Positions 10,448 through 19,228 of a stretch of DNA of 63,134 nucleotides are shown here, piece after piece. The stretch comes from an uncultured Bacteroidota bacterium (GTDB taxonomy: Bacteria > Bacteroidota > Bacteroidia > UKL13-3). Within the stretch, counting starts at the first letter, position 1. Every line of letters starts with the position of its first letter. The stretch lies in assembly GCA_903910445.1 (NCBI GenBank), contig CAIVZR010000050.1, positions 1 through 63,134 on the forward strand, in the 5' to 3' direction. Under the pieces are notes generated by a model. That model saw only the letters and a program-made list of their open reading frames with translations, was not told the origin of the DNA and searched no databases. The translations under genes were made by a program, and so were the position numbers.

Positions 10448-12610
10448 ATGAAGATTTTCACTACCCTGTTGCTTATTTGCACCTTTTTATTTTCTAAAGC
10501 ATCCAATCCGCCCGACGAAGGGATGTGGTTACCTATTTTGTTAGGCAATAACCAAACAGAAATGATGGCACATGGCTGCAAGCTTACTGCCGAACAAATA
10601 TACAGTATCAATAATTCCAGCATGAAAGATGCCATCGTATGGTTTGGTGGAGGCTGTACTGGAGAAGTAATGAGTAATGAAGGATTGGTATTTACCAACC
10701 ACCATTGCGGTTATGGAAGTATCAACGAGTTACGTTTCAATAAAGGCAAAGAACATGATTTATTGGTTGATGGATATTGGGCAAAAAGCAAATCGGAAGA
10801 AATTGCTGCACCGAGTTTATCTGTTGCCTTTGTTCGCGAGATGAGAGATATCACCGATATCGTTTTAGAAAAACTAAAGGGAGTGAGCGAGGCCGATCGT
10901 GCTGCAAAGCTTCAAGCAATTTATAAAACCATCACCACCGAAGCCACCAAAGACAATGGATACGAAGGTTTGGTACGTGAGTTTTTTAGCGGTAATGCCT
11001 ATTACCTCTTTTTGATGGAACGTTATACCGATATACGATTGGTAGGAACACCACCGTGGAGCATTGGTAAATTTGGTGGCGAAACCGACAACTGGATGTG
11101 GCCTCGTCATACTGGCGATTTCAGTGTATGGCGTATCTATGCAAATAAAGATAATAAACCTGCAAAATATGCTGCTGATAATGTTCCATACCATCCAAAG
11201 CATTCATTACCTATAAGTATCAAAGGATACAAGCCTGGCGATTTTACCATGATCATGGGATTCCCTGGATCTACCCGCCGTTATGAATTTTCAAGAGGCA
11301 TTCAATACCGCACCGATATATTCGATCCACATGCTGTGACCGAACGTAAAATTCGTTTGGATGAATGGAAAGTAGCCATGAACGAATCGAAAGAGAATAA
11401 CCAAAAATTGAACGCCACTTGGGCTTCCATCGCCAACTACTGGAAAAATTGGGATGGTGAAAAACGTGATTTGCTGAAGAACAATACCTACGAAACAAAG
11501 AAAGCACAAGAAGCTGAATTTGAAAAATGGGCTGCCAATAAACCTGAGTATGCTAATTTGATAAAGGATATGAATGCATTGTATGATGGTTATATGCCTA
11601 TTGCAATTCAAATTCCATTGACTTTAAATGAAGGATTGTTAGCTCCGAAAATTAGTGGAATAGCATTCACATTAGTAGCACTCGATACTATGTTTACGAA
11701 GAATGATACTGCTGGAATTCGCAAATTGGTGAACCAATTAAAGGCGAGCGACTCTACAATCTATAGCACCTATATTCAAAGTGCCGACCAACGCATCTTT
11801 GCGCGTTTATTAGATTACTATTATACCAATTGCCCTAAAGAGCAACGCTTAGCTTTTGTTGATCAAATCATTGCCAAATACAAAGGAAAAACTACCCTCG
11901 AAAGTTTCCAAAAATATGCTGCGGTGGTTTATTCAAAATCATTGTTTGCTTCGAAAGAAAAGTTTGATGCATTCCTTGCAAACCCTACCATGAAGAAGCT
12001 TCGTAAGGACATGGCATACATACATATCTCAGCTATTTACAGTAACTATCTTCAAAAATACAAACCAACTATTGATAATTTCAATGCACAGTACTCTGCC
12101 TTAAATCGCCTTTATATCAAAGGTTTGATGGAAATGCAAAAGGGCAAAGCATTCTATCCAGATGCAAACTCTACCTTGCGTTTAACTTATGGTGCCATCG
12201 AAGATTACGATCCGAAAGATGGAGTGAACTATAAATATTATACTACCCTCGATGGTGCAATGGAAAAATATATTCCAGGAAATGAAGAATTCGATTTGCC
12301 TAAGGAATTAATCACCCTTTACAAGAATAAAGATTATGGTCGCTATGCTTTGAAAGACGGTCATTTGCCAGTGGCCTTCTTAACCAATAATGATATTACC
12401 GGTGGTAACAGCGGTAGCCCTGTATTGAATGGCAACGGGGAGCTTATTGGATTGGCATTCGATGGTAACTGGGAAGCCATGAGTGGCAACTATAATTTCG
12501 ATTCAAAATTAAAACGTACTATTTGTGTAGATGTACGTTATGTATTATTTTGCATCGATAAATTAGGCGGCGCTTCTAATATCATCAACGAATTAAATAT
12601 TGTACAATAA
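10448..12610 (+). CDS. S46 family dipeptidyl-peptidase (DPP7/DPP11-like)
   Basis: 720-residue exported serine exopeptidase of family S46, which is largely found in Bacteroidota and releases N-terminal dipeptides in the periplasm. It has a signal peptide of about 19 residues and then the canonical mature start with PPDEGMW. TNHHCGYG contains the catalytic His (about residue 86), TGDFSVWRIY the family Asp region, and GGNSGSPVL the nucleophile Ser655. The length matches known DPP7 and DPP11 (about 710-720). Whether it prefers hydrophobic (DPP7) or acidic (DPP11) P1 residues depends on a residue that needs an alignment. The DUF4920 gene follows 27 nt later and is probably co-transcribed. Confidence 0.93.
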   Translation: MKIFTTLLLICTFLFSKASNPPDEGMWLPILLGNNQTEMMAHGCKLTAEQIYSINNSSMKDAIVWFGGGCTGEVMSNEGLVFTNHHCGYGSINELRFNKGKEHDLLVDGYWAKSKSEEIAAPSLSVAFVREMRDITDIVLEKLKGVSEADRAAKLQAIYKTITTEATKDNGYEGLVREFFSGNAYYLFLMERYTDIRLVGTPPWSIGKFGGETDNWMWPRHTGDFSVWRIYANKDNKPAKYAADNVPYHPKHSLPISIKGYKPGDFTMIMGFPGSTRRYEFSRGIQYRTDIFDPHAVTERKIRLDEWKVAMNESKENNQKLNATWASIANYWKNWDGEKRDLLKNNTYETKKAQEAEFEKWAANKPEYANLIKDMNALYDGYMPIAIQIPLTLNEGLLAPKISGIAFTLVALDTMFTKNDTAGIRKLVNQLKASDSTIYSTYIQSADQRIFARLLDYYYTNCPKEQRLAFVDQIIAKYKGKTTLESFQKYAAVVYSKSLFASKEKFDAFLANPTMKKLRKDMAYIHISAIYSNYLQKYKPTIDNFNAQYSALNRLYIKGLMEMQKGKAFYPDANSTLRLTYGAIEDYDPKDGVNYKYYTTLDGAMEKYIPGNEEFDLPKELITLYKNKDYGRYALKDGHLPVAFLTNNDITGGNSGSPVLNGNGELIGLAFDGNWEAMSGNYNFDSKLKRTICVDVRYVLFCIDKLGGASNIINELNIVQ

Positions 12611-12637
12611 CCATAAAATTAAAATCAAATTTCAAAA

Positions 12638-13174
12638 ATGAAAAAGTTATTACTTATTGCAACTATCGCTTTCGGATTTGCAGCTTGCAACCAAAGCACT
12701 ACCGAGAATGCTAAACCTTCCGATACATTAGCCAATAAAATGGAAGATAAGATGGCATCTAAAGATAAAGTATATGGCAAATCTTTCGACTATTCGTCGC
12801 CAGCAAAACTCACCGAATTAATGAAAGATGCTGCGAAATTAGATACCACTAAAGACTATGCTATCGAAGCCTCTGTAACTACAGTATGTCAAAAAGCAGG
12901 ATGCTGGTTTAGAGCTGATGATGGAAATGGTGGAGATGTATTTGTGAAAATCATCACTGAAGATGAGAAAGCGGAAGAAGTTGGAATTCCAATGACAACG
13001 CCTGCTGGAACCAACCTTATTTTTTATGGTACACCAAAGTATCGTGAAGTGAGTGTGAAAACACAAAAACATTATTTAGAAGATGCTGGAAAACCACAAT
13101 CAGAAATCGATGCAATTACCAAACCTATCATGGCCTGGAGATTCTTCGCTACTGGTGTTGTAATCAAAGGATAA
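12638..13174 (+). CDS. DUF4920 family lipoprotein
   Basis: 178-residue secreted lipoprotein: the signal peptide ends in FAACN with the lipidated Cys at 17. After a low-complexity Asp/Lys-rich linker, the folded part carries the family hallmark CQKAGCWF (C-x4-C) and ends in FFATGVVIKG. These features match DUF4920, a domain of unknown function in Bacteroidota that resembles an OB-like fold binding a metal or small ligand. It starts 27 nt after the S46 peptidase and is followed by a strong terminator, so the two genes form one unit. The function is unknown. Confidence 0.8.
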   Translation: MKKLLLIATIAFGFAACNQSTTENAKPSDTLANKMEDKMASKDKVYGKSFDYSSPAKLTELMKDAAKLDTTKDYAIEASVTTVCQKAGCWFRADDGNGGDVFVKIITEDEKAEEVGIPMTTPAGTNLIFYGTPKYREVSVKTQKHYLEDAGKPQSEIDAITKPIMAWRFFATGVVIKG

Positions 13175-13187
13175 TTCAACCCAATTA

Positions 13188-13224
13188 TAAAAAAGGCGGC
13201 CCGTTATTCGGACTGCCTTTTTTT
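13188..13224 (+). terminator. Intrinsic terminator after the DUF4920 gene
   Basis: Stem of GGCGGCCCG with CGGACTGCC (one C-A mismatch, one G-T pair), loop TTATT, followed by seven T. An A-run on the 5' side pairs with the T-run. Confidence 0.85.
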
Positions 13225-13316
13225 ATGCCCGAAATTTTCTTCTTCGGAGTTTATTTCAGAAGGTATGATCGCTATCTCACCTGACCAAAATCAGTCATTC
13301 CTTCGATGCAGAATTC

Positions 13317-13324
13317 TAGCTTTG
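13317..13324 (+). promoter_or_regulatory. -7 promoter element (TAGCTTTG)
   Basis: TAnnTTTG match lying after a possible ATG (13306) and six nt before the next in-frame ATG (13330). This argues that translation begins at 13330 on a nearly leaderless mRNA. Confidence 0.5.
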
Positions 13325-13329
13325 TAATA

Positions 13330-14937
13330 ATGCAAAACAATATTTCTTCTCTGTTAAAAGAGCTTCGAATGATTGCTACCGTTTACGACGGGCAACAGGC
13401 CAATCATAAAATTCAGTTATTACAATCGTTAAAAAAGCTAACTACATTAACTGCGAAGCAATGGTTGGAATACAATGACCTCTTGCTTTTCATGGTATCA
13501 CACCCAGAGAATGAAATTCATGAACAAGCAATACAAGGAGCTATCAGGGCATTCAACCAAAAGATAAATAATTCAACAGAAGCGGTGCGCGATAATTTGC
13601 GCGACAGTGGCATTCTTCATACGCAAATTGTAACTCGCTTCACCCACGATTTATTATCATGGCTCATCACCGATAACGATTGTAAGGTAGTATTGGATTC
13701 GTTTGATAAAAAAGGAACAGAACTCAACGAACTATTGCGACTTACCTTACCAACTATTGAACATGAGGAAACGATGGCTGGTAAAAGCAATGAAGAACTA
13801 TTCGAGACCCTCGGGGTGAAACCCGCCAAGAGACTGGAATTCCTATTGGATGAATTCAATCATTTCAACGAACATGGTTTGCTGAAAGATCATTTATGGG
13901 ATGCCATGAAAGTGTATGTAAGCATCTATTTAAAAAATGTTGAATCAACGAAATCAGGGAATCGATTTTTGAATGCCCCCATATTTTATCAATCGCAAAT
14001 CATAAAAAAATTCGACCATCATGCCCTGCTCTCTCAACCATTGCCTACCCCCACAAAACTTGATAATAAAAAGCAGGAAGCCTTGATAAAATGTATTCGT
14101 CGTTCCTTGCTGCTTACCATACGCGAAACCGACCCAACAACATACTTGCATGAAGCATCCTTACGATACTATGAGCTGGAAAGAGGCGTGGCCATTGCCA
14201 TCTACGGCATGCCTGCATCGCGTCAGCTCGCATTGCAATCTTATATTGGTTATACACTTTTTAAAAATGGTTTCCCTGTAGCTTATGGTGGTAGCTGGAT
14301 TTTTGGTCGTGCTGCCCTCTTTGGTATCAATATCTTTGATCCATATAGAGGGGGCGAATCGGGCATGCTCATGTGCCAACTTTTGCGGGTGTATCGCATG
14401 GCATTTGGTGTTGATTATTTTGAGGTAGAGCCCTATCAATACGGCAAAGACAATCCGGATGGAATACAATCTGGCGCCTTTTGGTTCTATCATCGCTTTG
14501 GATTTCAGCCAGTAGATAAAGAATTGAATATACTCGCACATAAGGAGTCAGAGAAAATAAAATCAAAGAAAGGTTATCGCAGCAGCGAGCAAGTATTAGA
14601 TCGTTTTACAGAGAGTAATATTGCCTTGCATTTGTCGGGAAACAAACCCATACGCATCAACGATATTGCACCAAAGATAACCGCCATGATTTCAAAACGT
14701 TTTCATGCCAGCAGAGTGCAGGCCATGAAAGAATGCAGTGCGATACTTAAGCAGAAACTGGGGACTGCGCAAAGATTTAACGAAGAAGAAAAAATTGCAT
14801 TTAAGGAGATTGCGCTCCTGGCAGAGTATCTGAATATTAACGATACAAAGCAATTGGATTTGTGCTTACAATTAATACGAACCAAGCCCAATAACCCTTA
14901 TCTTTATAATGAACTCCTGAAAAAATTAATAGGGTAA
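13330..14937 (+). CDS. Uncharacterised conserved protein with GNAT-like core
   Basis: 535-residue cytosolic protein with no signal peptide. The first ~250 residues are helical. The middle (residues ~290-400) reads like a GNAT acyltransferase core: a beta-strand with AYGGSWIFGR, RGGESGMLMCQLLRVYR where an acetyl-CoA loop (Q/RxxGxG-like) would lie, a VDYFEVEPYQYG strand, then FWFYHRFGFQP, typical of GNAT motif B ends. The classical loop is altered to RGGESG, so catalysis is uncertain. The C-terminal ~130 residues are helical. ATG 13330 is preferred to 13306 because of the overlapping promoter box. The assignment is inference from pattern only. Confidence 0.6.
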   Translation: MQNNISSLLKELRMIATVYDGQQANHKIQLLQSLKKLTTLTAKQWLEYNDLLLFMVSHPENEIHEQAIQGAIRAFNQKINNSTEAVRDNLRDSGILHTQIVTRFTHDLLSWLITDNDCKVVLDSFDKKGTELNELLRLTLPTIEHEETMAGKSNEELFETLGVKPAKRLEFLLDEFNHFNEHGLLKDHLWDAMKVYVSIYLKNVESTKSGNRFLNAPIFYQSQIIKKFDHHALLSQPLPTPTKLDNKKQEALIKCIRRSLLLTIRETDPTTYLHEASLRYYELERGVAIAIYGMPASRQLALQSYIGYTLFKNGFPVAYGGSWIFGRAALFGINIFDPYRGGESGMLMCQLLRVYRMAFGVDYFEVEPYQYGKDNPDGIQSGAFWFYHRFGFQPVDKELNILAHKESEKIKSKKGYRSSEQVLDRFTESNIALHLSGNKPIRINDIAPKITAMISKRFHASRVQAMKECSAILKQKLGTAQRFNEEEKIAFKEIALLAEYLNINDTKQLDLCLQLIRTKPNNPYLYNELLKKLIG

Positions 14938-15069
14938 ATATCCCTTCACATCAAAACTTTATTTCTTGCCATTCTGATGGCTTGATTCTTAGAAAAATTC
15001 ATGAACAAACGTAACAAATTTTAGGAAGTTCAGGAATTAGCTTAACTTGCATGAACAAATTACTAATCG

Positions 15070-15648
15070 ATGGCTATTCTATTCCATGCTTCTGCGGCAG
15101 GTCAAGAGAGTATATTGGTTACTGAATCAAAGATTCATTTAAGTACACTCTTTCATCCTGAAATTAGTGACTTTGAAAAGTCACTTGAACATTCTCAGCC
15201 CGGAGAGTCAATACAGACGTGGGAAATGTCGGATATTACTGGTTTAACTTATCTTGAATCAGATTTGGAAGTGGTGAATGCGCTATCCAATAATCGGATT
15301 GTAAAATTAAAATTTGCTAACACCGAAAATTTAAAACTATATGTCCAGTACATTGCAACCATCCAAAATTTCAGTTCAAAGAAGCAACCCATAGATATTT
15401 TTCAAATGGTCGCATGGCAATTGCTATACATGGTGAGTTTTTTGCTTTTATCTTTTGTTGCAATTTATCAATCTATCAATAATGAATCCAAGAGCCTTCG
15501 TTGTCTTATTCCTGACTCGGTAGATTCTTCCTGGATTCGCATGGTTGCGATTGTTCTGGCCTCATTCGGTCTAGTCCTTGCCTTCTATTTTGCAGTAAGG
15601 GCCTGGAAAATTTACAAAAACCCACCATACAAAATTTGGTATAATTAA
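15070..15648 (+). CDS. Hypothetical membrane protein
   Basis: 192-residue protein that I do not recognise. Residues 1-~110 are soluble and mixed alpha/beta. Two hydrophobic segments follow, at about 117-137 (MVAWQLLYMVSFLLLSFVAIY) and about 155-175, with a short basic tail (WKIYKNPPYKIWYN). An in-frame stop at 15064 makes 15070 the earliest ATG. A TAACTTGC motif, one T short of a -7 box, lies at 15043-15050. It sits alone between the GNAT-like gene and the repeat region and has no informative neighbours. Confidence 0.55.
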   Translation: MAILFHASAAGQESILVTESKIHLSTLFHPEISDFEKSLEHSQPGESIQTWEMSDITGLTYLESDLEVVNALSNNRIVKLKFANTENLKLYVQYIATIQNFSSKKQPIDIFQMVAWQLLYMVSFLLLSFVAIYQSINNESKSLRCLIPDSVDSSWIRMVAIVLASFGLVLAFYFAVRAWKIYKNPPYKIWYN

Positions 15649-15710
15649 ATTTTAGGGACATAAAACCGCATCCTTCATAATTCAATTTTCAAATTATTAT
15701 TCGAATTAGA

Positions 15711-15814
15711 ATTTCCCATTGTATTCATGTCCTGTAAGGACATTTGGTGGGTAGCATCGATGTCCCCCTGAATTGATGTGCCGTAGGTACGTTTGAATGC
15801 AATGTGTTGAAGAA
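15711..15814 (+). repeat. Paired-hairpin direct repeat, copy A
   Basis: 104-bp unit, 88 of 104 positions identical by hand to copy B (16077-16180). It contains two 7-bp stems with 3-nt GTA loops at 15727-15743 (ATGTCCT/AGGACAT) and 15776-15792 (ATGTGCC/GGTACGT, two wobble pairs), 32 nt apart. The core is TTTGGTGGGTAGCA. No coding potential is evident. Confidence 0.85.
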
Positions 15815-15871
15815 TACGAAATCGTGAAATGATTATAGCATCTTGTATTCAAAAAATCTCATTCTATGTTC

Positions 15872-15999
15872 GCCGCAGTTGGTGCTGCGTGTTTGACATT
15901 GCACCAGCTTCATCAACGGCCAATCAATTAACTTCTCATTACGCCCAGTCGTTGGTGCCCTTCCGCACTACCAAACGCAAAACACGCAACAACGGCGGC
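15872..15999. repeat. Imperfect long inverted repeat between the two hairpin repeats
   Basis: The left arm (15872-15894) and right arm (15973-15999) are complementary over GCCGC, GTTG and TGCGTGTTT blocks, separated by small bulges. The unpaired centre is about 78 nt. It resembles a folded element with bulges, but I see no clear integron attC core sites. Confidence 0.6.
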
Positions 16000-16076
16000 T
16001 AGGGTATTTGTTCCCGAAGAAATATTATGGAAAAAAAATTTGATAATTCGAATTGATTAACAATTCTCAAACTATC

Positions 16077-16180
16077 ATTTCCACTTGTATTCATGTCCCT
16101 TAGGGATATTTGGTGGGTAGCACACAGGCCTCCCTGAATTGACGTGCCGTAGGTACGTTTGGATGTAAGGTGTTGAAGAA
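16077..16180 (+). repeat. Paired-hairpin direct repeat, copy B
   Basis: Second 104-bp copy. Stems lie at 16093-16109 (ATGTCCC-TTA-GGGATAT) and 16142-16158 (ACGTGCC-GTA-GGTACGT), again exactly 32 nt apart. Relative to copy A one pair changes T-A to C-G on both sides, and others change only between Watson-Crick and G-T pairs, so the structure is conserved. Confidence 0.85.
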
Positions 16181-16276
16181 AAAAATTCAAATCCCCCTCC
16201 AAAACCCCGCAAACCTTCCCAATTTAACTCCCTCGGAAATCTTTCGCCAAAGGCTGAGGATATGGGCATAAAGCCT

Positions 16277-16285
16277 TATTTTTGC
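16277..16285 (+). promoter_or_regulatory. -7 promoter element of uvrA (TATTTTTGC)
   Basis: Perfect TAnnTTTGC box 37 nt before the uvrA start codon. No TACTAAA-type operator of the kind found at dinB is present here. Confidence 0.6.
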
Positions 16286-16322
16286 AGCCCCATTTTAAAA
16301 TCTATTTATCTCAACTCATATC

Positions 16323-19205
16323 GTGGCTAAAAAGGCAACTAATAACGCAAATCAAACAGCGAATTTTATCGAAGAAGGCGTTTTGGAAGTGATTGGTGCG
16401 CGCGAACATAATTTAAAAAATGTCTCGGTCATCATCCCACGAAATCAACTGGTGGTAATCACCGGATTGAGTGGCAGTGGCAAGTCGTCACTAGCCTTCG
16501 ATACCATCTACGCCGAAGGACAACGCCGTTATATGGAAAGCTTCAATGCCTATGCTCGTCAGTTTATTGGCAATATGGAGCGCCCTGATGTAGATAAAAT
16601 AGAAGGCCTGAGCCCCGTTATTTCTATCGAACAAAAAACGGTGAGCAAGAACCCTCGCTCAACAGTAGGAACCATCACCGAAGTATACGATTTCCTCCGA
16701 TTACTCTACGCCCGCTGCGCCGATGCCTACAGCTTTGTGAGTGGTAAAAAAATGGAGCGTCTCTCAGAAGAACAAATCATCGATACCATTTTCTCCGACT
16801 ATTCAGGAAAGAAAATCATGCTCCTCGCCCCCGTTATCAAAGGGCGTAAAGGGCATTATCGCGAGCTCTTCGAACAAATTCGCAAACAAGGTTATAGCAA
16901 AGTTCGTGTTGATGGAGAAGTTCTTGATATCACACCAAAGATGCAAGTGGATCGTTATAAAATTCATGATATCGATATTGTTATCGACCGCATCGACATC
17001 GATGATTCTATGCGCCTGCGTCTCACCGAATCGGCGCGCAAGGCCCTGAAATCGGGTAACGGCACGTTTAGTGTGATGGACTCAAAATCGCAGGCCGTGC
17101 GTTTCTTTAGCAAGAACCTCATGGATGCGGAGAATGGGGTGGCTTACGATGAGCCCCAACCTAATACGTTTTCGTTTAACTCTCCCTATGGTAGCTGCCC
17201 TACGTGCGGCGGACTCGGTGAAATGGCCGCCATCGATGAGCATCAGGTGATTCCCGATCCTAAAATTAGTATTAACCGCGGAGGAATTGCTCCACTCGGT
17301 GAAGTGCGCGAAAACTGGACCTTCCAGCAACTTCGTGCTATTGCTAAGAAATATAAATTCTCTTTGGCAGACCCCATTGCAAAAATTCCTAAGCATGCCC
17401 TCGATATCATTTTGCATGGTAGCAATGGAGAAACCTTTGAAATAAATTACGAATACAATTCGGGATATAAACAATTATATAATTCGCCTTTCGAAGGGGT
17501 ATTGCCACTGCTTAAAAAACAGTTATCAGAAGCCACCAGCGATAGCCTTGCACAATGGGCTGAAGAGTTTGCCAGCATTGAACCCTGCTCCGAATGTCAT
17601 GGTGCCCGATTGAAAAAAGAGAGTCTGTTTTTCAAGATTGATGAGAAGAATATTGCGGAAGTAGCGCAGATGGAAATTTCGGTATTGCAGCAATGGGTAG
17701 CAACACTCGACAATTTATTTGATGCGAAAAGAAAAATCATCGCACTCGAAATATTAAAAGAAATAAAAACCAGAATTCAGTTTTTAACTGATGTAGGGTT
17801 ACACTATATCACTCTGAATGCACCCGCCAAAACCTTGAGTGGTGGCGAGGCACAGCGTATCCGACTGGCTACACAAATTGGTTCGCAACTCGTGGGTGTG
17901 ATGTATATTTTAGATGAGCCCAGCATTGGTTTACATCAGCGTGATAATGTGCGCTTGATTAACTCACTCAAAGCATTACGCGATTTAGGAAATAGTATTT
18001 TGGTGGTAGAACATGATCGTGATATGATGGAACACGCCGACCATATTATCGACATGGGACCGGGTGCAGGAGTGCATGGTGGACATATCATTGCCAACTT
18101 GCCGGCAGCACAATTTTTAAAGAGTGATACCCTCACCGCACAATTCATCAATGGTAAGAAGCAAATTGTAATACCTGCGCAACGCCGCGCCGGCAATGGC
18201 GATATGCTTACCTTGAAAGGTTGTTCTGGTAATAATTTAAAAAATGTAGACGTATCGTTTCCACTCGGAAAATTCATTTGTGTAACGGGCGTGAGTGGTA
18301 GCGGCAAATCATCACTCATCAACGAAACACTCTATCCAATACTGAACGAATACTTTTATAATTCAAGAAAGAAACCTTTACCCTTCAAAAAAATTGAAGG
18401 ATTAAAGCATCTCGATAAAGTAATTGAAATTGATCAGAGCCCAATTGGACGCACCCCAAGAAGCAACCCGGCGACGTATGTTGGGGTATTTACGGATGTG
18501 CGCAATTTGTTTGCGGAATTGCCCGAATCAAAAATCAGAGGGTACAAGCCTGGTAGATTTTCATTCAATGTAAAAGGCGGACGCTGTGAAACTTGCGAGG
18601 GTGGCGGCTTACGCAAGATTGAGATGAACTTCTTACCTGATGTATATGTTACTTGCGAAACATGCAATGGCAAGCGCTATAATCGCGAAACGCTGGAAGT
18701 AAAATATAGAGGCAAAACCATCAGTGATGTGCTCGATATGAGTATAGAAGAAGCCGTTAATTTCTTCGAGAACATGCCTCATATCCTTCGTAAAATTCAA
18801 ACGCTGCACGATGTTGGTTTAGATTATATCACTTTGGGCCAGCAAAGCACCACCTTGAGTGGAGGCGAGGCACAACGTGTGAAACTGGCAACGGAGCTGA
18901 GTAAAAAAGATACTGGGAAAACATTTTATATTTTAGATGAACCCACTACCGGACTTCATTTTGAGGATATCCGCGTTTTGCTCGATGTACTACAACGCCT
19001 GGTAGAAAAGGGAAATACCGTACTAGTTATCGAACATAATTTAGATGTTGTGAAAGTAGCCGACTGGATTATCGACCTGGGCCCTGAAGGCGGTAAAGGG
19101 GGTGGCACCATCCTTTGCGAAGGCACACCAGAGCAAGTGGCCAAAAACAAAAAAAGCTTCACTGCCGAATTCCTGAAAATTGAACTTGACAGGGCGAAGA
19201 ATTAA
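16323..19205 (+). CDS. uvrA: Excinuclease ABC subunit A (UvrA)
   Basis: 960-residue damage-recognition ATPase of nucleotide excision repair, which loads UvrB on distorted DNA. It has two ABC modules: Walker A GLSGSGKS at ~48-55 and GVSGSGKS at ~656-663, with LSGGEAQR signatures and LDEPSIGLH and LDEPTTGLH Walker B regions in each half. Zinc sites are CSECHGARLK and the paired CETCEGGG and CETCNGKRYN, with CPTCGGLG near residue 290. Length and motif order are those of a complete UvrA. The start is GTG at 16323, 37 nt after a good -7 box. The gene is transcribed alone, converging on the glycosyltransferase operon. Confidence 0.98.
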   Translation: MAKKATNNANQTANFIEEGVLEVIGAREHNLKNVSVIIPRNQLVVITGLSGSGKSSLAFDTIYAEGQRRYMESFNAYARQFIGNMERPDVDKIEGLSPVISIEQKTVSKNPRSTVGTITEVYDFLRLLYARCADAYSFVSGKKMERLSEEQIIDTIFSDYSGKKIMLLAPVIKGRKGHYRELFEQIRKQGYSKVRVDGEVLDITPKMQVDRYKIHDIDIVIDRIDIDDSMRLRLTESARKALKSGNGTFSVMDSKSQAVRFFSKNLMDAENGVAYDEPQPNTFSFNSPYGSCPTCGGLGEMAAIDEHQVIPDPKISINRGGIAPLGEVRENWTFQQLRAIAKKYKFSLADPIAKIPKHALDIILHGSNGETFEINYEYNSGYKQLYNSPFEGVLPLLKKQLSEATSDSLAQWAEEFASIEPCSECHGARLKKESLFFKIDEKNIAEVAQMEISVLQQWVATLDNLFDAKRKIIALEILKEIKTRIQFLTDVGLHYITLNAPAKTLSGGEAQRIRLATQIGSQLVGVMYILDEPSIGLHQRDNVRLINSLKALRDLGNSILVVEHDRDMMEHADHIIDMGPGAGVHGGHIIANLPAAQFLKSDTLTAQFINGKKQIVIPAQRRAGNGDMLTLKGCSGNNLKNVDVSFPLGKFICVTGVSGSGKSSLINETLYPILNEYFYNSRKKPLPFKKIEGLKHLDKVIEIDQSPIGRTPRSNPATYVGVFTDVRNLFAELPESKIRGYKPGRFSFNVKGGRCETCEGGGLRKIEMNFLPDVYVTCETCNGKRYNRETLEVKYRGKTISDVLDMSIEEAVNFFENMPHILRKIQTLHDVGLDYITLGQQSTTLSGGEAQRVKLATELSKKDTGKTFYILDEPTTGLHFEDIRVLLDVLQRLVEKGNTVLVIEHNLDVVKVADWIIDLGPEGGKGGGTILCEGTPEQVAKNKKSFTAEFLKIELDRAKN

Positions 19206-19228
19206 AAAGAAAATTTAGAGTTTTATTA

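Larger units (their letters stand above)
15649..16322. other. Gene-free repeat-rich interval upstream of uvrA
   Basis: 674-nt stretch without a credible gene. It contains two 104-bp diverged direct repeats with paired hairpins, a large imperfect inverted repeat between them, and the uvrA promoter at its right end. Confidence 0.8.

Noticed and set aside
15872-15999. Integron attC site
   Set aside because: The bulged inverted repeat resembles attC folding, but canonical GTTRRRY/RYYYAAC core sites are not convincing and no integrase or cassette is nearby.
16190-16323. SOS control of uvrA
   Set aside because: The uvrA promoter region has a good -7 box but no palindrome like those at dinB, and no E. 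coli- or Bacillus-type LexA box was recognised.
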